Assembly (NCBI GenBank): GCA_035648735.1
Contig: DASRKX010000038.1
Location: 1 to 55,915 of the forward strand
Direction of reading: 5' to 3'
Source of the DNA: REEB95 sp035648735
Lineage (GTDB): Bacteria; Pseudomonadota; Alphaproteobacteria; ATCC43930; CGMCC-115725
Length of the DNA stretch: 55,915 bases
Position 1 is the first letter of the stretch, and each line of letters begins with the position of its first letter. Both the position numbers and the translations under genes were made by a program. The notes below the pieces were generated by a model. That model ran no database searches. It was not told the origin of the DNA and worked only from the letters and a program-made list of their open reading frames with translations. Below are positions 16,679 through 24,827 of this stretch, in pieces.

Positions 16679-17623
16679 TCAATGCGCGCCCGGCTTCGCG
16701 AGCGCCTTGTCCAATGCAGGCACGATCTCGAAGAGATCGCCCACCAATCCGTAATCCGCGATCTGGAAGATCGGCGCCTCTTCGTCCTTGTTGATGGCGA
16801 CGATCACCTTGGAATCCTTCATGCCGGCAAGATGCTGGATGGCGCCCGAGATGCCGACGGCAATATAGAGTTCCGGGGCGACGATCTTGCCGGTCTGGCC
16901 GACCTGGTAATCGTTCGGCACGAAGCCGGCATCGACCGCCGCGCGCGACGCGCCCACCGCCGCGCCCAATTTGTCGGCCAGGCTTTCCAGCATTTTGAAG
17001 TTCTCGCCCGATTGCAGCCCGCGGCCACCCGAGACGATGATGCGCGCCGCCGTCAGCTCCGGCCGCTCGCTTTTCGCCAGTTCCGCGCCGACGTAGCGCG
17101 CGAGGCCGGACGAACCCGCCGCATCGACCTTTTCGATGGCGCCGCCGCCGCCCGCCGGCGCGGCGGGAAACGCCGTCGCGCGCACGGTGACGATCTTGAC
17201 CAGATCGGCCGATTTCACCGTGGCGACGGCATTGCCGGCATAGATCGGTCTTTCGAAGGTATCGGCGTCGATCACGCCGCTGATGTCGGAAATCTGCGCC
17301 ACGTCGAGCAGCGCCGCGACGCGTGGCATGAAATTCTTGCCGAAGGTCGTCGCCGGCGCCAGCACGTGCGTGTAATTTTTGGCGTGCGACAGGACCAAAT
17401 TCGCCAGATCCTCGGCCAGTGGATGCGCGTAAACCGTATTCTCGGCGAGCCGCACCTTCTTGACGCCGGCGATCCTGGCGGCGGCGTCGGCAACGGCGGC
17501 GCAATCGGATCCCGCCACCAGCACATCGATATCGCCGCCGATCTTCGCCGCTGCCGCGACGGTGTTGAGCGTCGCCGGCTTCAGGCTTTTGTTGTCATGC
17601 TCGGCGACGACCAGGATTCTCAT
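16679..17623 (-). CDS. etfA: Electron transfer flavoprotein, alpha subunit
   Basis: Large ETF subunit, binding the FAD that shuttles electrons from acyl-CoA and other dehydrogenases to ETF:ubiquinone oxidoreductase. 314 residues starting MRILVVAEHDN at 17623. The C-terminal FAD domain is intact: GASRAAVDAGF, YQVGQTGK, GISGAIQH and ADYGLVGD in order. The ATG overlaps the etfB stop by four bases. Eleven bases separate it from hbdA. Confidence 0.95.
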   Translation of the reverse strand: MRILVVAEHDNKSLKPATLNTVAAAAKIGGDIDVLVAGSDCAAVADAAARIAGVKKVRLAENTVYAHPLAEDLANLVLSHAKNYTHVLAPATTFGKNFMPRVAALLDVAQISDISGVIDADTFERPIYAGNAVATVKSADLVKIVTVRATAFPAAPAGGGGAIEKVDAAGSSGLARYVGAELAKSERPELTAARIIVSGGRGLQSGENFKMLESLADKLGAAVGASRAAVDAGFVPNDYQVGQTGKIVAPELYIAVGISGAIQHLAGMKDSKVIVAINKDEEAPIFQIADYGLVGDLFEIVPALDKALAKPGAH

Positions 17624-18372
17624 CCGATCACCCGCGCCTCGTTGCGCAGCTTGTCGACCAACTCCTCGACGGATGCGACCTTCTTGCCGCCCTGGCGGCG
17701 CGGCGGCTCCTCGACCTTGAGGATCTGGAGCCGCGGCCTGGCATCGACGCCGAGCGCCTCGGGCGTCGTCTGCTCGATGGTCTTCTTCTTCGCCTTCATG
17801 ATGTTGGGCAGCGAGGCATAGCGCGGCTCGTTGAGCCGAAGGTCGGTGGTGACCACCGTCGGCAGCGTGAGCTCGACCGTCTCCAGCCCGCCATCGACCT
17901 CGCGCGCCACCTTTGCCTTGCCGCCGGCGATGGCGAGCTTGGAGGCGAAGGTCGCCTGGCCCCAGCCGAGCAAGGCGGCCAGCATCTGGCCGGTCTGGTT
18001 GCAATCGTCGTCGATCGCCTGCTTGCCGAGGATGACGAGTTGGGGCTGTTCCTTGGCGACGATCGCCTTGAGCAGCTTTGCCACCCCAAGGGGCTCGAGC
18101 GCCAGATCGGTCAGCACGTGGAGGCCGCGATCGGCGCCCATGGCGAGGGCAGTGCGGATGGTTTCTTGGCAGTTCTGCGGTCCCATCGAGACCGCGACGA
18201 TCTCCTTGGCGATGCCGGCCTCCTTGAGGCGCACCGCCTCCTCGACCGCGATCTCGTCGAACGGGTTCATCGACATCTTGACGTTCGCCGTTTCGACGCC
18301 GCTCCGGTCGGCCTTGACCCGGATCTTGACGTTGAAGTCGATCACCCGCTTGACGGCGACGAGGATTTTCAT
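17620..18372 (-). CDS. etfB: Electron transfer flavoprotein, beta subunit
   Basis: Small ETF subunit, 250 residues, the usual length. Begins MKILVAVKRVIDFNVK, matches the family start, and contains the AMP-binding GKQAIDDD and NQTGQMLAALLGW region. An in-frame upstream extension (to 18435) runs across a palindrome and lacks family similarity, so the ATG at 18372 is preferred. First gene of etfB-etfA-hbdA. Confidence 0.95.
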   Translation of the reverse strand: MKILVAVKRVIDFNVKIRVKADRSGVETANVKMSMNPFDEIAVEEAVRLKEAGIAKEIVAVSMGPQNCQETIRTALAMGADRGLHVLTDLALEPLGVAKLLKAIVAKEQPQLVILGKQAIDDDCNQTGQMLAALLGWGQATFASKLAIAGGKAKVAREVDGGLETVELTLPTVVTTDLRLNEPRYASLPNIMKAKKKTIEQTTPEALGVDARPRLQILKVEEPPRRQGGKKVASVEELVDKLRNEARVIG

Positions 18373-18412
18373 GGAAGGCCGGCCGGCTTCCTCTTGCTGC
18401 AATGCGGCAGCG

Positions 18413-18430
18413 ATTGTGCATGCGCACAAT
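18413..18430. promoter_or_regulatory. Perfect 18-base inverted repeat upstream of etfBA
   Basis: ATTGTGC-ATGC-GCACAAT, seven-base perfect arms with a four-base spacer, centred about 50 bases before the etfB start. The size and symmetry suit a dimeric regulator (TetR type for example). No regulator gene is adjacent. Function is inference. Confidence 0.45.
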
Positions 18431-18490
18431 GCCAAGGCAAGGGCTTCATGTCACCGAAGCGTCATGCGGCGCCGCCGCGGCGTCGGTGGC

Positions 18491-19039
18491 CTAACGCGTG
18501 GCGCCGGGCCGCCACAGCACGTCCTTCTTGCCCCGCGCATTGGCGTGACGGGAGAGGACGAAGAGATGATCGGAAAGCCGGTTGAGGTATTTGACCGCCT
18601 CGGGATTGACCGGCTCCTTCAGGGCCAGCGCCGCGAGCAGGCGCTCGGCGCGGCGCACGATTGTGCGGCCGAGATGGAGCGACGCGGCGAGGGGCGTGCC
18701 GCCCGGCAGCACGAAGTTAGTCAGCGGCTTCAGCCCCTTTTCCAGCGCGTCGATCTCGCTTTCGAGCCGCGCCACCTGGGAGGCGCCGATGCGGGGTATC
18801 TTGTCCAGCTTGCCGCGCGCTTCCGCCAGATCGGCGCCGAGGTCGAAAAGCTCGTTCTGGATGCGCGCCAGCATCGCATCGGCGGCGCCCTTGGCGTGGA
18901 GCCGCGCCAGGCCGATTGTCGCGTTGGCCTCGTCCACCGTGCCGTAGGTCTCGACCCGCGGGCTCGCTTTCGCGACGCGGCTGCCGTCGCCGAGCCCGGT
19001 CTCGCCCCGATCGCCGGTGCGGGTATAGATGCGCGACAT
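18491..19039 (-). CDS. Cob(I)yrinic acid a,c-diamide adenosyltransferase, PduO type
   Basis: Makes adenosylcobalamin from ATP and cob(I)alamin. 182 residues with the PduO/MMAB hallmarks: the ATP loop YTRTGDRGETGLGDG at the N-terminus, VDEANATIGLAR, and the RAERLL and LNRLSDHLFVLSR helices near the C-terminus. It sits downstream of the HIG1-type gene and upstream of etfBA in the arrangement common in Alphaproteobacteria. A cofactor user, NrdJ, is encoded in the same window. Confidence 0.92.
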   Translation of the reverse strand: MSRIYTRTGDRGETGLGDGSRVAKASPRVETYGTVDEANATIGLARLHAKGAADAMLARIQNELFDLGADLAEARGKLDKIPRIGASQVARLESEIDALEKGLKPLTNFVLPGGTPLAASLHLGRTIVRRAERLLAALALKEPVNPEAVKYLNRLSDHLFVLSRHANARGKKDVLWRPGATR

Positions 19040-19049
19040 CGCGTGGCGC

Positions 19050-19241
19050 TCAGCGCCGGTAGAGCATCATGAAGATGACGAAGAGCAGCAGCGTGCCGCC
19101 CTGCAGCCAGATGCGGTAGCGCATGAACCGGTTGGAGCGCTGGGGATTGCCGCCCTTGGCCATGGTGACGATCCCGAGAAGCAGCGTGCCGAGCGTCGCC
19201 AGCATGCCGATGGCCACCAGGATGGGCAGGAGCAGTTCCAT
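19050..19241 (-). CDS. Twin-transmembrane HIG1-domain-like protein
   Basis: 63 residues with two membrane helices (about 3-26 and 44-60) joined by a basic loop KGGNPQRSNRFMRYR, the layout of HIG1-type twin-helix proteins. In mitochondria HIG1 proteins associate with respiratory complexes; bacterial members are uncharacterised. The inner ATG at 19241 is chosen because the longer frame upstream has no membrane or family sequence. Nine bases before the adenosyltransferase start. Confidence 0.75.
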   Translation of the reverse strand: MELLLPILVAIGMLATLGTLLLGIVTMAKGGNPQRSNRFMRYRIWLQGGTLLLFVIFMMLYRR

Positions 19242-19307
19242 GGCGCCACTATATACCCCCCGGAAATCGGCGCACAACGCGGCCCGGATGGTGGGCCCAA
19301 TCCCAAT

Positions 19308-19336
19308 TTGACGGTTGCCCAAGCGGGGCCGATAAT
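19308..19336 (+). promoter_or_regulatory. Sigma-70-like promoter of the AAHS transporter gene
   Basis: TTGACG (19308-19313), a 17-base spacer, then GATAAT (19331-19336), with the start codon about 48 bases further on and an AGGGGGG ribosome-binding site at 19375. Close match to the housekeeping consensus with ideal spacing. Confidence 0.6.
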
Positions 19337-19384
19337 CAAAAAAAGAGAATCAGTGCCGCCGATGCGCGCGGCCTAGGGGGGAAA

Positions 19385-20770
19385 ATGGCTACCGCCAATA
19401 CCATCGACGTTGCGCGCGTCATCGACCAGCGCCGCCTGGACGGCTTCAGCTGGTCGTTGCTCGTCCTGTCGTTCGTCATCATCATCTTCGACGGTTACGA
19501 CATCTCGGCGATCGCCTTCGCCGGGCCGCCGCTGATGAAGGCCTTCGGCATCGCCAATCCGGGCCCGTATATGGGCCTGCTGTTCAGCGCCAGCCTCTTC
19601 GGCATGCTGTTCGGGGCGCCGGGGCTCGGCTATATCGGCGACCGCTTGGGCCGCAAGACCGCGACCATGCTGTCGAGCGTCATCTTCGGAATCTTCACCC
19701 TTGCCTGCGTCTGGGCAACCTCGATCGAGGAATTGCGCGCTCTGCGCTTTCTTGCCGGCATCGGCATCGGCGGCATGATGCCGAATTTGATCGCGCTCAA
19801 CGCCGAATACGCGCCGCGCCGCGTCCGCGCCACCATGATCATCGTGATGTTCGTCGGTGTCACGCTCGGCGGCGCCGTGCCGGGCTGGGTCTCGATCTAT
19901 CTCGTGCCCCAATATGGCTGGCAGATGCTGTTCTGGATCGGCGGCGTGCTGCCGATCGCGATGGCGGCACTGGCCTATTTCTTCCTGCCAGAATCGCTGA
20001 AATATCTGGTCGTGCGCGACAAGCGCGCGCGGGCGGAGAAGCTGATCAAGCGGCTCGCGCCCGACATCGCGGTCGACGCCCAGACGCAGTTCATCATCGC
20101 CGACGAGGGCAAAAGCTCGAAGAGCCTCTCGCCGCATCATTTGTTCAAGGGCGGCCTTGCCGTCATCACGCCGCTGCTCTGGCTGTGCTTCTGCATGAAC
20201 CTAATGGGGTTCTTTTTCATGGTGAGCTGGATGCCCACCATCCTCAAGGCCAACAACGCGCTGAGCCCAGATGCCGCCGCGCTGGCGACGACGCTCATTC
20301 AGATCGGCGGCACGGTCGGCGGGTTGGTGCTGGCGCGGCCGATGGACAAGAAGGGCTTTGCCCCGGTCTGCGTGCTCTTCGCGCTGGCGATTCCGGCGAT
20401 CGCGTCGATCGGCTACTTCGCCGACAAGTCGCAAACCGGCGTGCTGATCGCCGCCTTCGTGGCGGGCTTCGCCGTTCTCGGCCTGCAGTTCGGCATCAAC
20501 GCGGCTTCGGGCATGATCTATCCGACGGCGATCCGCGCCAACGGCTCGGGCTGGGCCTTCGGCGTCGGCCGCTTCGGCTCGATCGTCGGTCCGATCCTCG
20601 GCGGCTATCTCGTGGCGCAGCATTTGGCGTTGCAGCAGCTTTTCCTGCTGTGGACGATCCCGAGCGTCATCGGCTTCGTCGCCGCCTGCACGCTGACCAA
20701 GCTCTACCACACCCGCTTCAAGGGTCTGGGGCTGGGGCAGCGCGAAGTGCTCGACGCCGCGGCTGAATAG
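19385..20770 (+). CDS. MFS transporter, aromatic acid:H+ symporter (AAHS) type
   Basis: 461 residues, twelve predicted membrane helices. The DGYD motif in the first helix (36-39), essential in PcaK and BenK transporters, and the loop 2-3 motif GYIGDRLGRK place it in the AAHS group, which imports aromatic acids by proton symport. Substrate is unknown; a dihydroxyphthalate decarboxylase-like gene at 26365 hints at aromatic catabolism in the area but is not linked to it. It has its own promoter and a strong terminator, so it is a single-gene unit. Confidence 0.85.
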   Translation: MATANTIDVARVIDQRRLDGFSWSLLVLSFVIIIFDGYDISAIAFAGPPLMKAFGIANPGPYMGLLFSASLFGMLFGAPGLGYIGDRLGRKTATMLSSVIFGIFTLACVWATSIEELRALRFLAGIGIGGMMPNLIALNAEYAPRRVRATMIIVMFVGVTLGGAVPGWVSIYLVPQYGWQMLFWIGGVLPIAMAALAYFFLPESLKYLVVRDKRARAEKLIKRLAPDIAVDAQTQFIIADEGKSSKSLSPHHLFKGGLAVITPLLWLCFCMNLMGFFFMVSWMPTILKANNALSPDAAALATTLIQIGGTVGGLVLARPMDKKGFAPVCVLFALAIPAIASIGYFADKSQTGVLIAAFVAGFAVLGLQFGINAASGMIYPTAIRANGSGWAFGVGRFGSIVGPILGGYLVAQHLALQQLFLLWTIPSVIGFVAACTLTKLYHTRFKGLGLGQREVLDAAAE

Positions 20771-20791
20771 CGCCGCCGGTTGACGGACGGC

Positions 20792-20822
20792 AAAGGTCCG
20801 GCGATCTTCGCCGGACCTTTTT
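20792..20822 (+). terminator. Intrinsic terminator after the AAHS transporter gene
   Basis: Perfect 13-base stem (AAAGGTCCGGCGA and its complement) with a TCT loop, ending in a T run. It lies 22 bases after the transporter stop and before the SDR start, so it separates the two genes. Confidence 0.8.
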
Positions 20823-20836
20823 CTTTGGGGATTGCC

Positions 20837-21646
20837 ATGGCCGAGACCGACTTCGCGCGATTGGCGCCGCCGCGGGGAGCGACCCTCGCCATCGTCGGCG
20901 CCTGCGGCGGCATCGGCCGCGCCGTGACGCAAGCGGCAATCGGCATCGGCCTGAAGGTGGCGGCGCTCGATTTGCCGCGCTCGCTGAAGGAATCGCCGCC
21001 GCCCGACGGCGTCGTCCTTTCGGCGGCGCTCGACGCGACCGACGAGGCGCAGGTGAAATCCGCCTTCGCGCGCGTCAACAAGGCGTTCGGCGGCAGGCTC
21101 GACGGCCTCGTCAATCTCGCCGGCTTCGCCAATCGCCACGTTGGTTTCGACGAGCTGTCGCCGGCCGAATGGCAGGAGACGCTCGACGGCAGCCTCAAGA
21201 CCACCTATCTCGCCTGCCGCGCGGCGCTGCCCTTGCTCAAGGCGTCAGCGCGGGCGGGGGGATCGCCGGCGATCGTCAACATCTCGTCCGGCCTCGGTGT
21301 GCGGGTGCGGCCGGGCTTCGCGCCCTATTCGGCGGCCAAGGCGGCGGTCGTCGCCTTCACCAAGGTCATCGCGCATGAGGCGGCGCCGGCGATCCGGGCC
21401 AACGTCATCGCACCCGGTGCGGTCGACACCGCCTTCCACGAGGGCGGCACCGGCCGCGTGCCCGATGCGTCCAATTCGCGACCGCGCATCGACCGCGCCG
21501 CCTATGCGCTGCAGACGCCGGCCGGCCGCATGGCGGTGGCCGAGGACATGGTCGGCCCGATCCTGTTCCTGCTCGGCCCCGGCGCGGGCTTCATCAGCGG
21601 CCAGGTGCTGCACGTCAACGGCGCGGGGCTGATGCCCGGCGCCTAA
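20837..21646 (+). CDS. Short-chain dehydrogenase/reductase
   Basis: 269-residue classical SDR. Cofactor loop GACGGIG at 21-27 (TGxxxGIG variant), NAG-like NLAG motif, catalytic Ser in NISSGLG and YSAAK for the catalytic Tyr-Lys pair. Substrate unknown. The start at 20837 is chosen because an upstream in-frame ATG at 20780 would place the terminator hairpin inside the coding sequence. Confidence 0.85.
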   Translation: MAETDFARLAPPRGATLAIVGACGGIGRAVTQAAIGIGLKVAALDLPRSLKESPPPDGVVLSAALDATDEAQVKSAFARVNKAFGGRLDGLVNLAGFANRHVGFDELSPAEWQETLDGSLKTTYLACRAALPLLKASARAGGSPAIVNISSGLGVRVRPGFAPYSAAKAAVVAFTKVIAHEAAPAIRANVIAPGAVDTAFHEGGTGRVPDASNSRPRIDRAAYALQTPAGRMAVAEDMVGPILFLLGPGAGFISGQVLHVNGAGLMPGA

Positions 21647-21681
21647 GGCACTGGAATCGCTTTGTTTTCCAGCCTTGTAAT

Positions 21682-21699
21682 TAATAAGCCTGCTTATTA
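21682..21699. promoter_or_regulatory. Palindromic MarR-type operator
   Basis: TAATAAGC-CT-GCTTATTA, a perfect inverted repeat with eight-base arms, ending 11 bases before the marR start codon. AT-rich palindromes of this length are typical MarR-family operators, so autorepression of marR-emrA-emrB is likely. No T-run or stem stability suits a terminator. Confidence 0.7.
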
Positions 21700-21710
21700 T
21701 AGTTGCGCTT

Positions 21711-22190
21711 ATGACAGAACAGGATCTCGACCGGGCCTTCGGCTTCGTGCTGCACGAAGCCGCGCGGCTTCTCGGCAAGCGCTTCGACCAGAAGGCGCGC
21801 GCCATCGGCCTGTCGCGCGCGCAATGCCAGGTGCTGTTCCGCCTCGCGGTGAGCGAAGGGATGAACCAGGCCCGCCTCGCCGACATGCTCGAGATCGAGC
21901 CGATCTCGCTCGCCCGGCTCATCGACCGCATGGAGCAGGCGGGCTGGGTCGAGCGCCGCGCCGATCCGGCCGACCGGCGCGCGCGGCTGGTCTATATGAC
22001 CGCCAAGGCCAAGCCGGTGTTCGAGCGCATGTACGCGGTCGGATTGGAGACGCGCGGCGAGGCGCTCGACGGGCTGAGCGCGGCGGAGCGCGACAGCCTG
22101 CTCGACATGCTGCTGCGCGTGCGGCGCAACCTTTCGGAAAAACCGGCGCTCGGATTGCCGCCTGCCGCCGTCGCGGGAGAAGCGCGATGA
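21711..22190 (+). CDS. MarR-family transcriptional regulator
   Basis: 159 residues with a winged helix-turn-helix. The recognition region is MNQARLADMLEIEPISLARLIDRMEQAGWVER (given in pieces: MNQARLADML, then IEPISLARLIDRME) and the wing begins DPADRRARLVYMT. Expected to bind the 18-base palindrome just upstream and to be released by a small-molecule ligand exported by the adjacent pump. Its TGA overlaps the emrA ATG. Confidence 0.9.
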   Translation: MTEQDLDRAFGFVLHEAARLLGKRFDQKARAIGLSRAQCQVLFRLAVSEGMNQARLADMLEIEPISLARLIDRMEQAGWVERRADPADRRARLVYMTAKAKPVFERMYAVGLETRGEALDGLSAAERDSLLDMLLRVRRNLSEKPALGLPPAAVAGEAR

Positions 22191-23257
22191 GCCTCGCCAC
22201 CGCCGATCTCAAGCGCGCCCGCGCCGAATGGAGCGCCCGCTTCAAGCGGTGGTGGAACCGCCACCGCGCGCAGTGGCGCCTGCCGCTGCTGCTCGCCGGG
22301 CCGGTCGCGGTGCTGCTGGTCGCGGCTTATCTCTATGTCACCGGCGGCCGCACCATGTCGACCGACGACGCCTATGTGCAATCCGACAAGATCGCCGTCA
22401 GCGGCGACGTCGGCGGCCGCATCGTCGCCATCGAGGTCGCCGACAACCAATACGTCCATGCCGGCGACGTGCTGTTCCGGCTCGACGACCGGCCGTACCA
22501 AATCGCCGTCGCGCGCGCCCAGGCGCAGCTCGACAGCGCGCGGCTGCAGGTCAGACAGGCGCTCGACAATCTCGCCTATCGCCAGCGCGAATACGACCGG
22601 CAGCTTCAGCTCTTCGCCAATCACGTCACCTCGCAGGCGCGGCTCGACGAGGCGAAGAACGCGCTCGACGTCGCGCGCCAGCAGGCGGCGGGCGCCGCGC
22701 CCGCGGCCGGCGCCGACACCGCCGCCGATGTCGAGCGGCATCCGCTGGTGCGGCAGGCCAGGGCGCAGCTCGATCAGGCGGAGCTCGATCTCGCGCATAC
22801 CGTGATCGCGGCGCCGGCCAACGGCATCGTCACCCGGGTCGCCAATCTGCCGGTCGGCCAATATCTCAACGCCGCCATGCCGGCCTTCGCGCTGGTGACC
22901 ACCGACCGCGTGTGGATCGAGGCCAATTTCAAGGAAACCGACCTGACGCATCTGCTGCCCGGCGACGTCGCCACGATCGACATCGACACTTATCCCGGCA
23001 GGACGTTCAAGGCGCATGTCCAGAGCATCGGCCCGGGCACCGGCGCCGAATTCTCCGTGCTGCCGCCGCAGAACGCGACCGGCAATTGGGTGAAGGTGGT
23101 GCAGCGCCTGCCGGTGCGCCTCGTCATCGACAATCCGGATCCCGAGCGGCCGTTGCGCGCGGGCATGAGCGCCAACGTCGAGGTCGACACCGGCTATTCG
23201 CGTCTCTTCGGTTGGACAAAGCCGCCGAGCGCGCCGGGCAGCGCAGCGTCGCAATGA
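22187..23257 (+). CDS. emrA: EmrA/HlyD-family efflux periplasmic adaptor
   Basis: Membrane-fusion protein of a tripartite drug exporter. 356 residues: one N-terminal helix (about 28-50), then STDDAYVQSDKIAVSGDVGG, the barrel-sandwich opening typical of EmrA, a coiled-coil hairpin (about 100-190) and the matching second lipoyl half (IAAPANGIVTRV), ending in a beta-barrel region. ATGA overlaps join it to marR and to emrB. No outer-membrane TolC gene is in the window. Confidence 0.9.
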   Translation: MSLATADLKRARAEWSARFKRWWNRHRAQWRLPLLLAGPVAVLLVAAYLYVTGGRTMSTDDAYVQSDKIAVSGDVGGRIVAIEVADNQYVHAGDVLFRLDDRPYQIAVARAQAQLDSARLQVRQALDNLAYRQREYDRQLQLFANHVTSQARLDEAKNALDVARQQAAGAAPAAGADTAADVERHPLVRQARAQLDQAELDLAHTVIAAPANGIVTRVANLPVGQYLNAAMPAFALVTTDRVWIEANFKETDLTHLLPGDVATIDIDTYPGRTFKAHVQSIGPGTGAEFSVLPPQNATGNWVKVVQRLPVRLVIDNPDPERPLRAGMSANVEVDTGYSRLFGWTKPPSAPGSAASQ

Positions 23258-24801
23258 CCGCGCCGGCCGATGGCAGCGCCGGCGCCGCGCCGACGCATCG
23301 CGGCTTCATCACCGTCTCGATCATGCTGGCGACGATCATGCAGGCGCTCGACACCACGATCGCCAATGTCGCGCTGCCCAACATGCAGGGCAGCTTTTCC
23401 GTGGCGCAGGACCAGGTCGCCTGGGTGCTGACCTCCTACATCGTCGCCGCCGCGGTGGCGACGCCGCCGATCGGCTGGCTCGCCATGCGCTACGGCCGCA
23501 AGCGGCTGTTCCTGCTGTCGGTGGCGGGGTTCACGACGGCTTCCGTGCTGTGCGGCCTCGCCGGCAGCATCGGCCAGATGGTGGCCTTCCGCCTGATGCA
23601 GGGCGTCTTCGGCGCGGCGCTGGTGCCGCTGTCGCAGTCGGTGCTGCTCGACATCAATCCGCGCGAAAAGCACGGCCAGGCGATGGCGATCTGGGGCGCC
23701 GGCATCATGCTCGGCCCGATCCTCGGCCCCACCCTCGGCGGCTGGCTCACCGATTCCTATAATTGGCGCTGGGTGTTCTATATCAACCTGCCGATCGGCA
23801 TTCTCTGCTTCCTCGGCATCTCCGGCTTTCTCAGCGAGACCACGACGAGTCGCGGCCGGCCGTTCGATTTCTTCGGCTTCGCCATGCTGAGCATCGCGGT
23901 GGGCGCGGCGCAGCTCCTGCTCGATCGCGGCGAGCTCAAGGACTGGTTCGGCTCGATCGAGATCCAAATCTATTGCGGCCTCGCCGTCGCCTGCCTGTGG
24001 GTCTTCGCGGTATGGAACGCGCTCGCCGAGCATCCCTTTCTCAATCTCGCGCTGCTGAAGGACCGCAATTTTGTGGTCGGCTGCTTCTTCATCTCGGTCA
24101 TCGGTGTCGTGCTCTACGGCACGCTCGCGCTGATGCCGCCCTTCCTGCACGATTTGCTCAACTATCCGACGGTAACGACGGGGCTGCTGCTGGCGCCGCG
24201 CGGTATCGCCACCATGGCGGCGATGCTGATCGTCGGCCGGCTTTCCGGCAAGGTCGACAACCGCCTGATGCTGCTCTTCGGCTTCATCGTGACGTCGTAT
24301 TCGCTCTGGCAGATGGCCGGCTTCACCCTCGCCATGGATGTATGGCCGATCATCGTCAACGGCCTGGTGCAGGGCTTCGGCCTCGGGTTCCTGTTCGTGC
24401 CGCTGACCACCATCACCTTCGCGACGCTCGATCCGAAATTGCGCACCGAAGGCGCCGGCATCTTCAGCCTGGTGCGCAATTTGGGCGCCAGCATCGGCAT
24501 CTCCTTCGTCGAGAGCGCGCTGGCGCGCGGCATCCAGATCGGCCACCAATCCTTCGCCGAGAAGATGACGCCCTATAATCCGGCGCTGATGGATCCGTCG
24601 GTGCAGGCCTATTGGAACATCCATATGCCGGCCGGCCTTGCGGCGCTCAACGGCGAGGTGACGCGTCAGGCGGCGATGCAGTCCTACGTCAACGTCTTCC
24701 TGCTGATCATGGTGATCACGATTGTCTCGGTGCCGCTGCTGCTGATGCTGCGCCGCGCGGCGCGGCCGATGGCGGCGGAAGAATCGCCGGCCGCCGAGTA
24801 G
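23254..24801 (+). CDS. emrB: EmrB/QacA (DHA2) multidrug MFS transporter
   Basis: 515 residues with fourteen predicted helices. DHA2 motifs: LDTTIANVALPNMQG in helix 1, RYGRKRLF in the 2-3 loop, and GPILGPTLGGWL (motif C, antiporter signature) in helix 5. Drug:H+ antiporter that hands substrates to EmrA. Translationally coupled to emrA by ATGA. Substrate unknown. Confidence 0.92.
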   Translation: MTAPADGSAGAAPTHRGFITVSIMLATIMQALDTTIANVALPNMQGSFSVAQDQVAWVLTSYIVAAAVATPPIGWLAMRYGRKRLFLLSVAGFTTASVLCGLAGSIGQMVAFRLMQGVFGAALVPLSQSVLLDINPREKHGQAMAIWGAGIMLGPILGPTLGGWLTDSYNWRWVFYINLPIGILCFLGISGFLSETTTSRGRPFDFFGFAMLSIAVGAAQLLLDRGELKDWFGSIEIQIYCGLAVACLWVFAVWNALAEHPFLNLALLKDRNFVVGCFFISVIGVVLYGTLALMPPFLHDLLNYPTVTTGLLLAPRGIATMAAMLIVGRLSGKVDNRLMLLFGFIVTSYSLWQMAGFTLAMDVWPIIVNGLVQGFGLGFLFVPLTTITFATLDPKLRTEGAGIFSLVRNLGASIGISFVESALARGIQIGHQSFAEKMTPYNPALMDPSVQAYWNIHMPAGLAALNGEVTRQAAMQSYVNVFLLIMVITIVSVPLLLMLRRAARPMAAEESPAAE

Positions 24802-24827
24802 CTATTTGGGTTTGCGCGCCGGCGCGG

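Noticed and set aside
16679..18427. Single 582-codon frame suggesting a fused etfB-etfA protein
   Set aside because: The N-terminal part is an out-of-frame reading of etfB. etfA starts at 17623 and etfB runs in its own frame.
20780..20836. Upstream ATG start for the SDR gene
   Set aside because: It would put a perfect intrinsic terminator inside the coding sequence; the ATG at 20837 begins the conserved fold.
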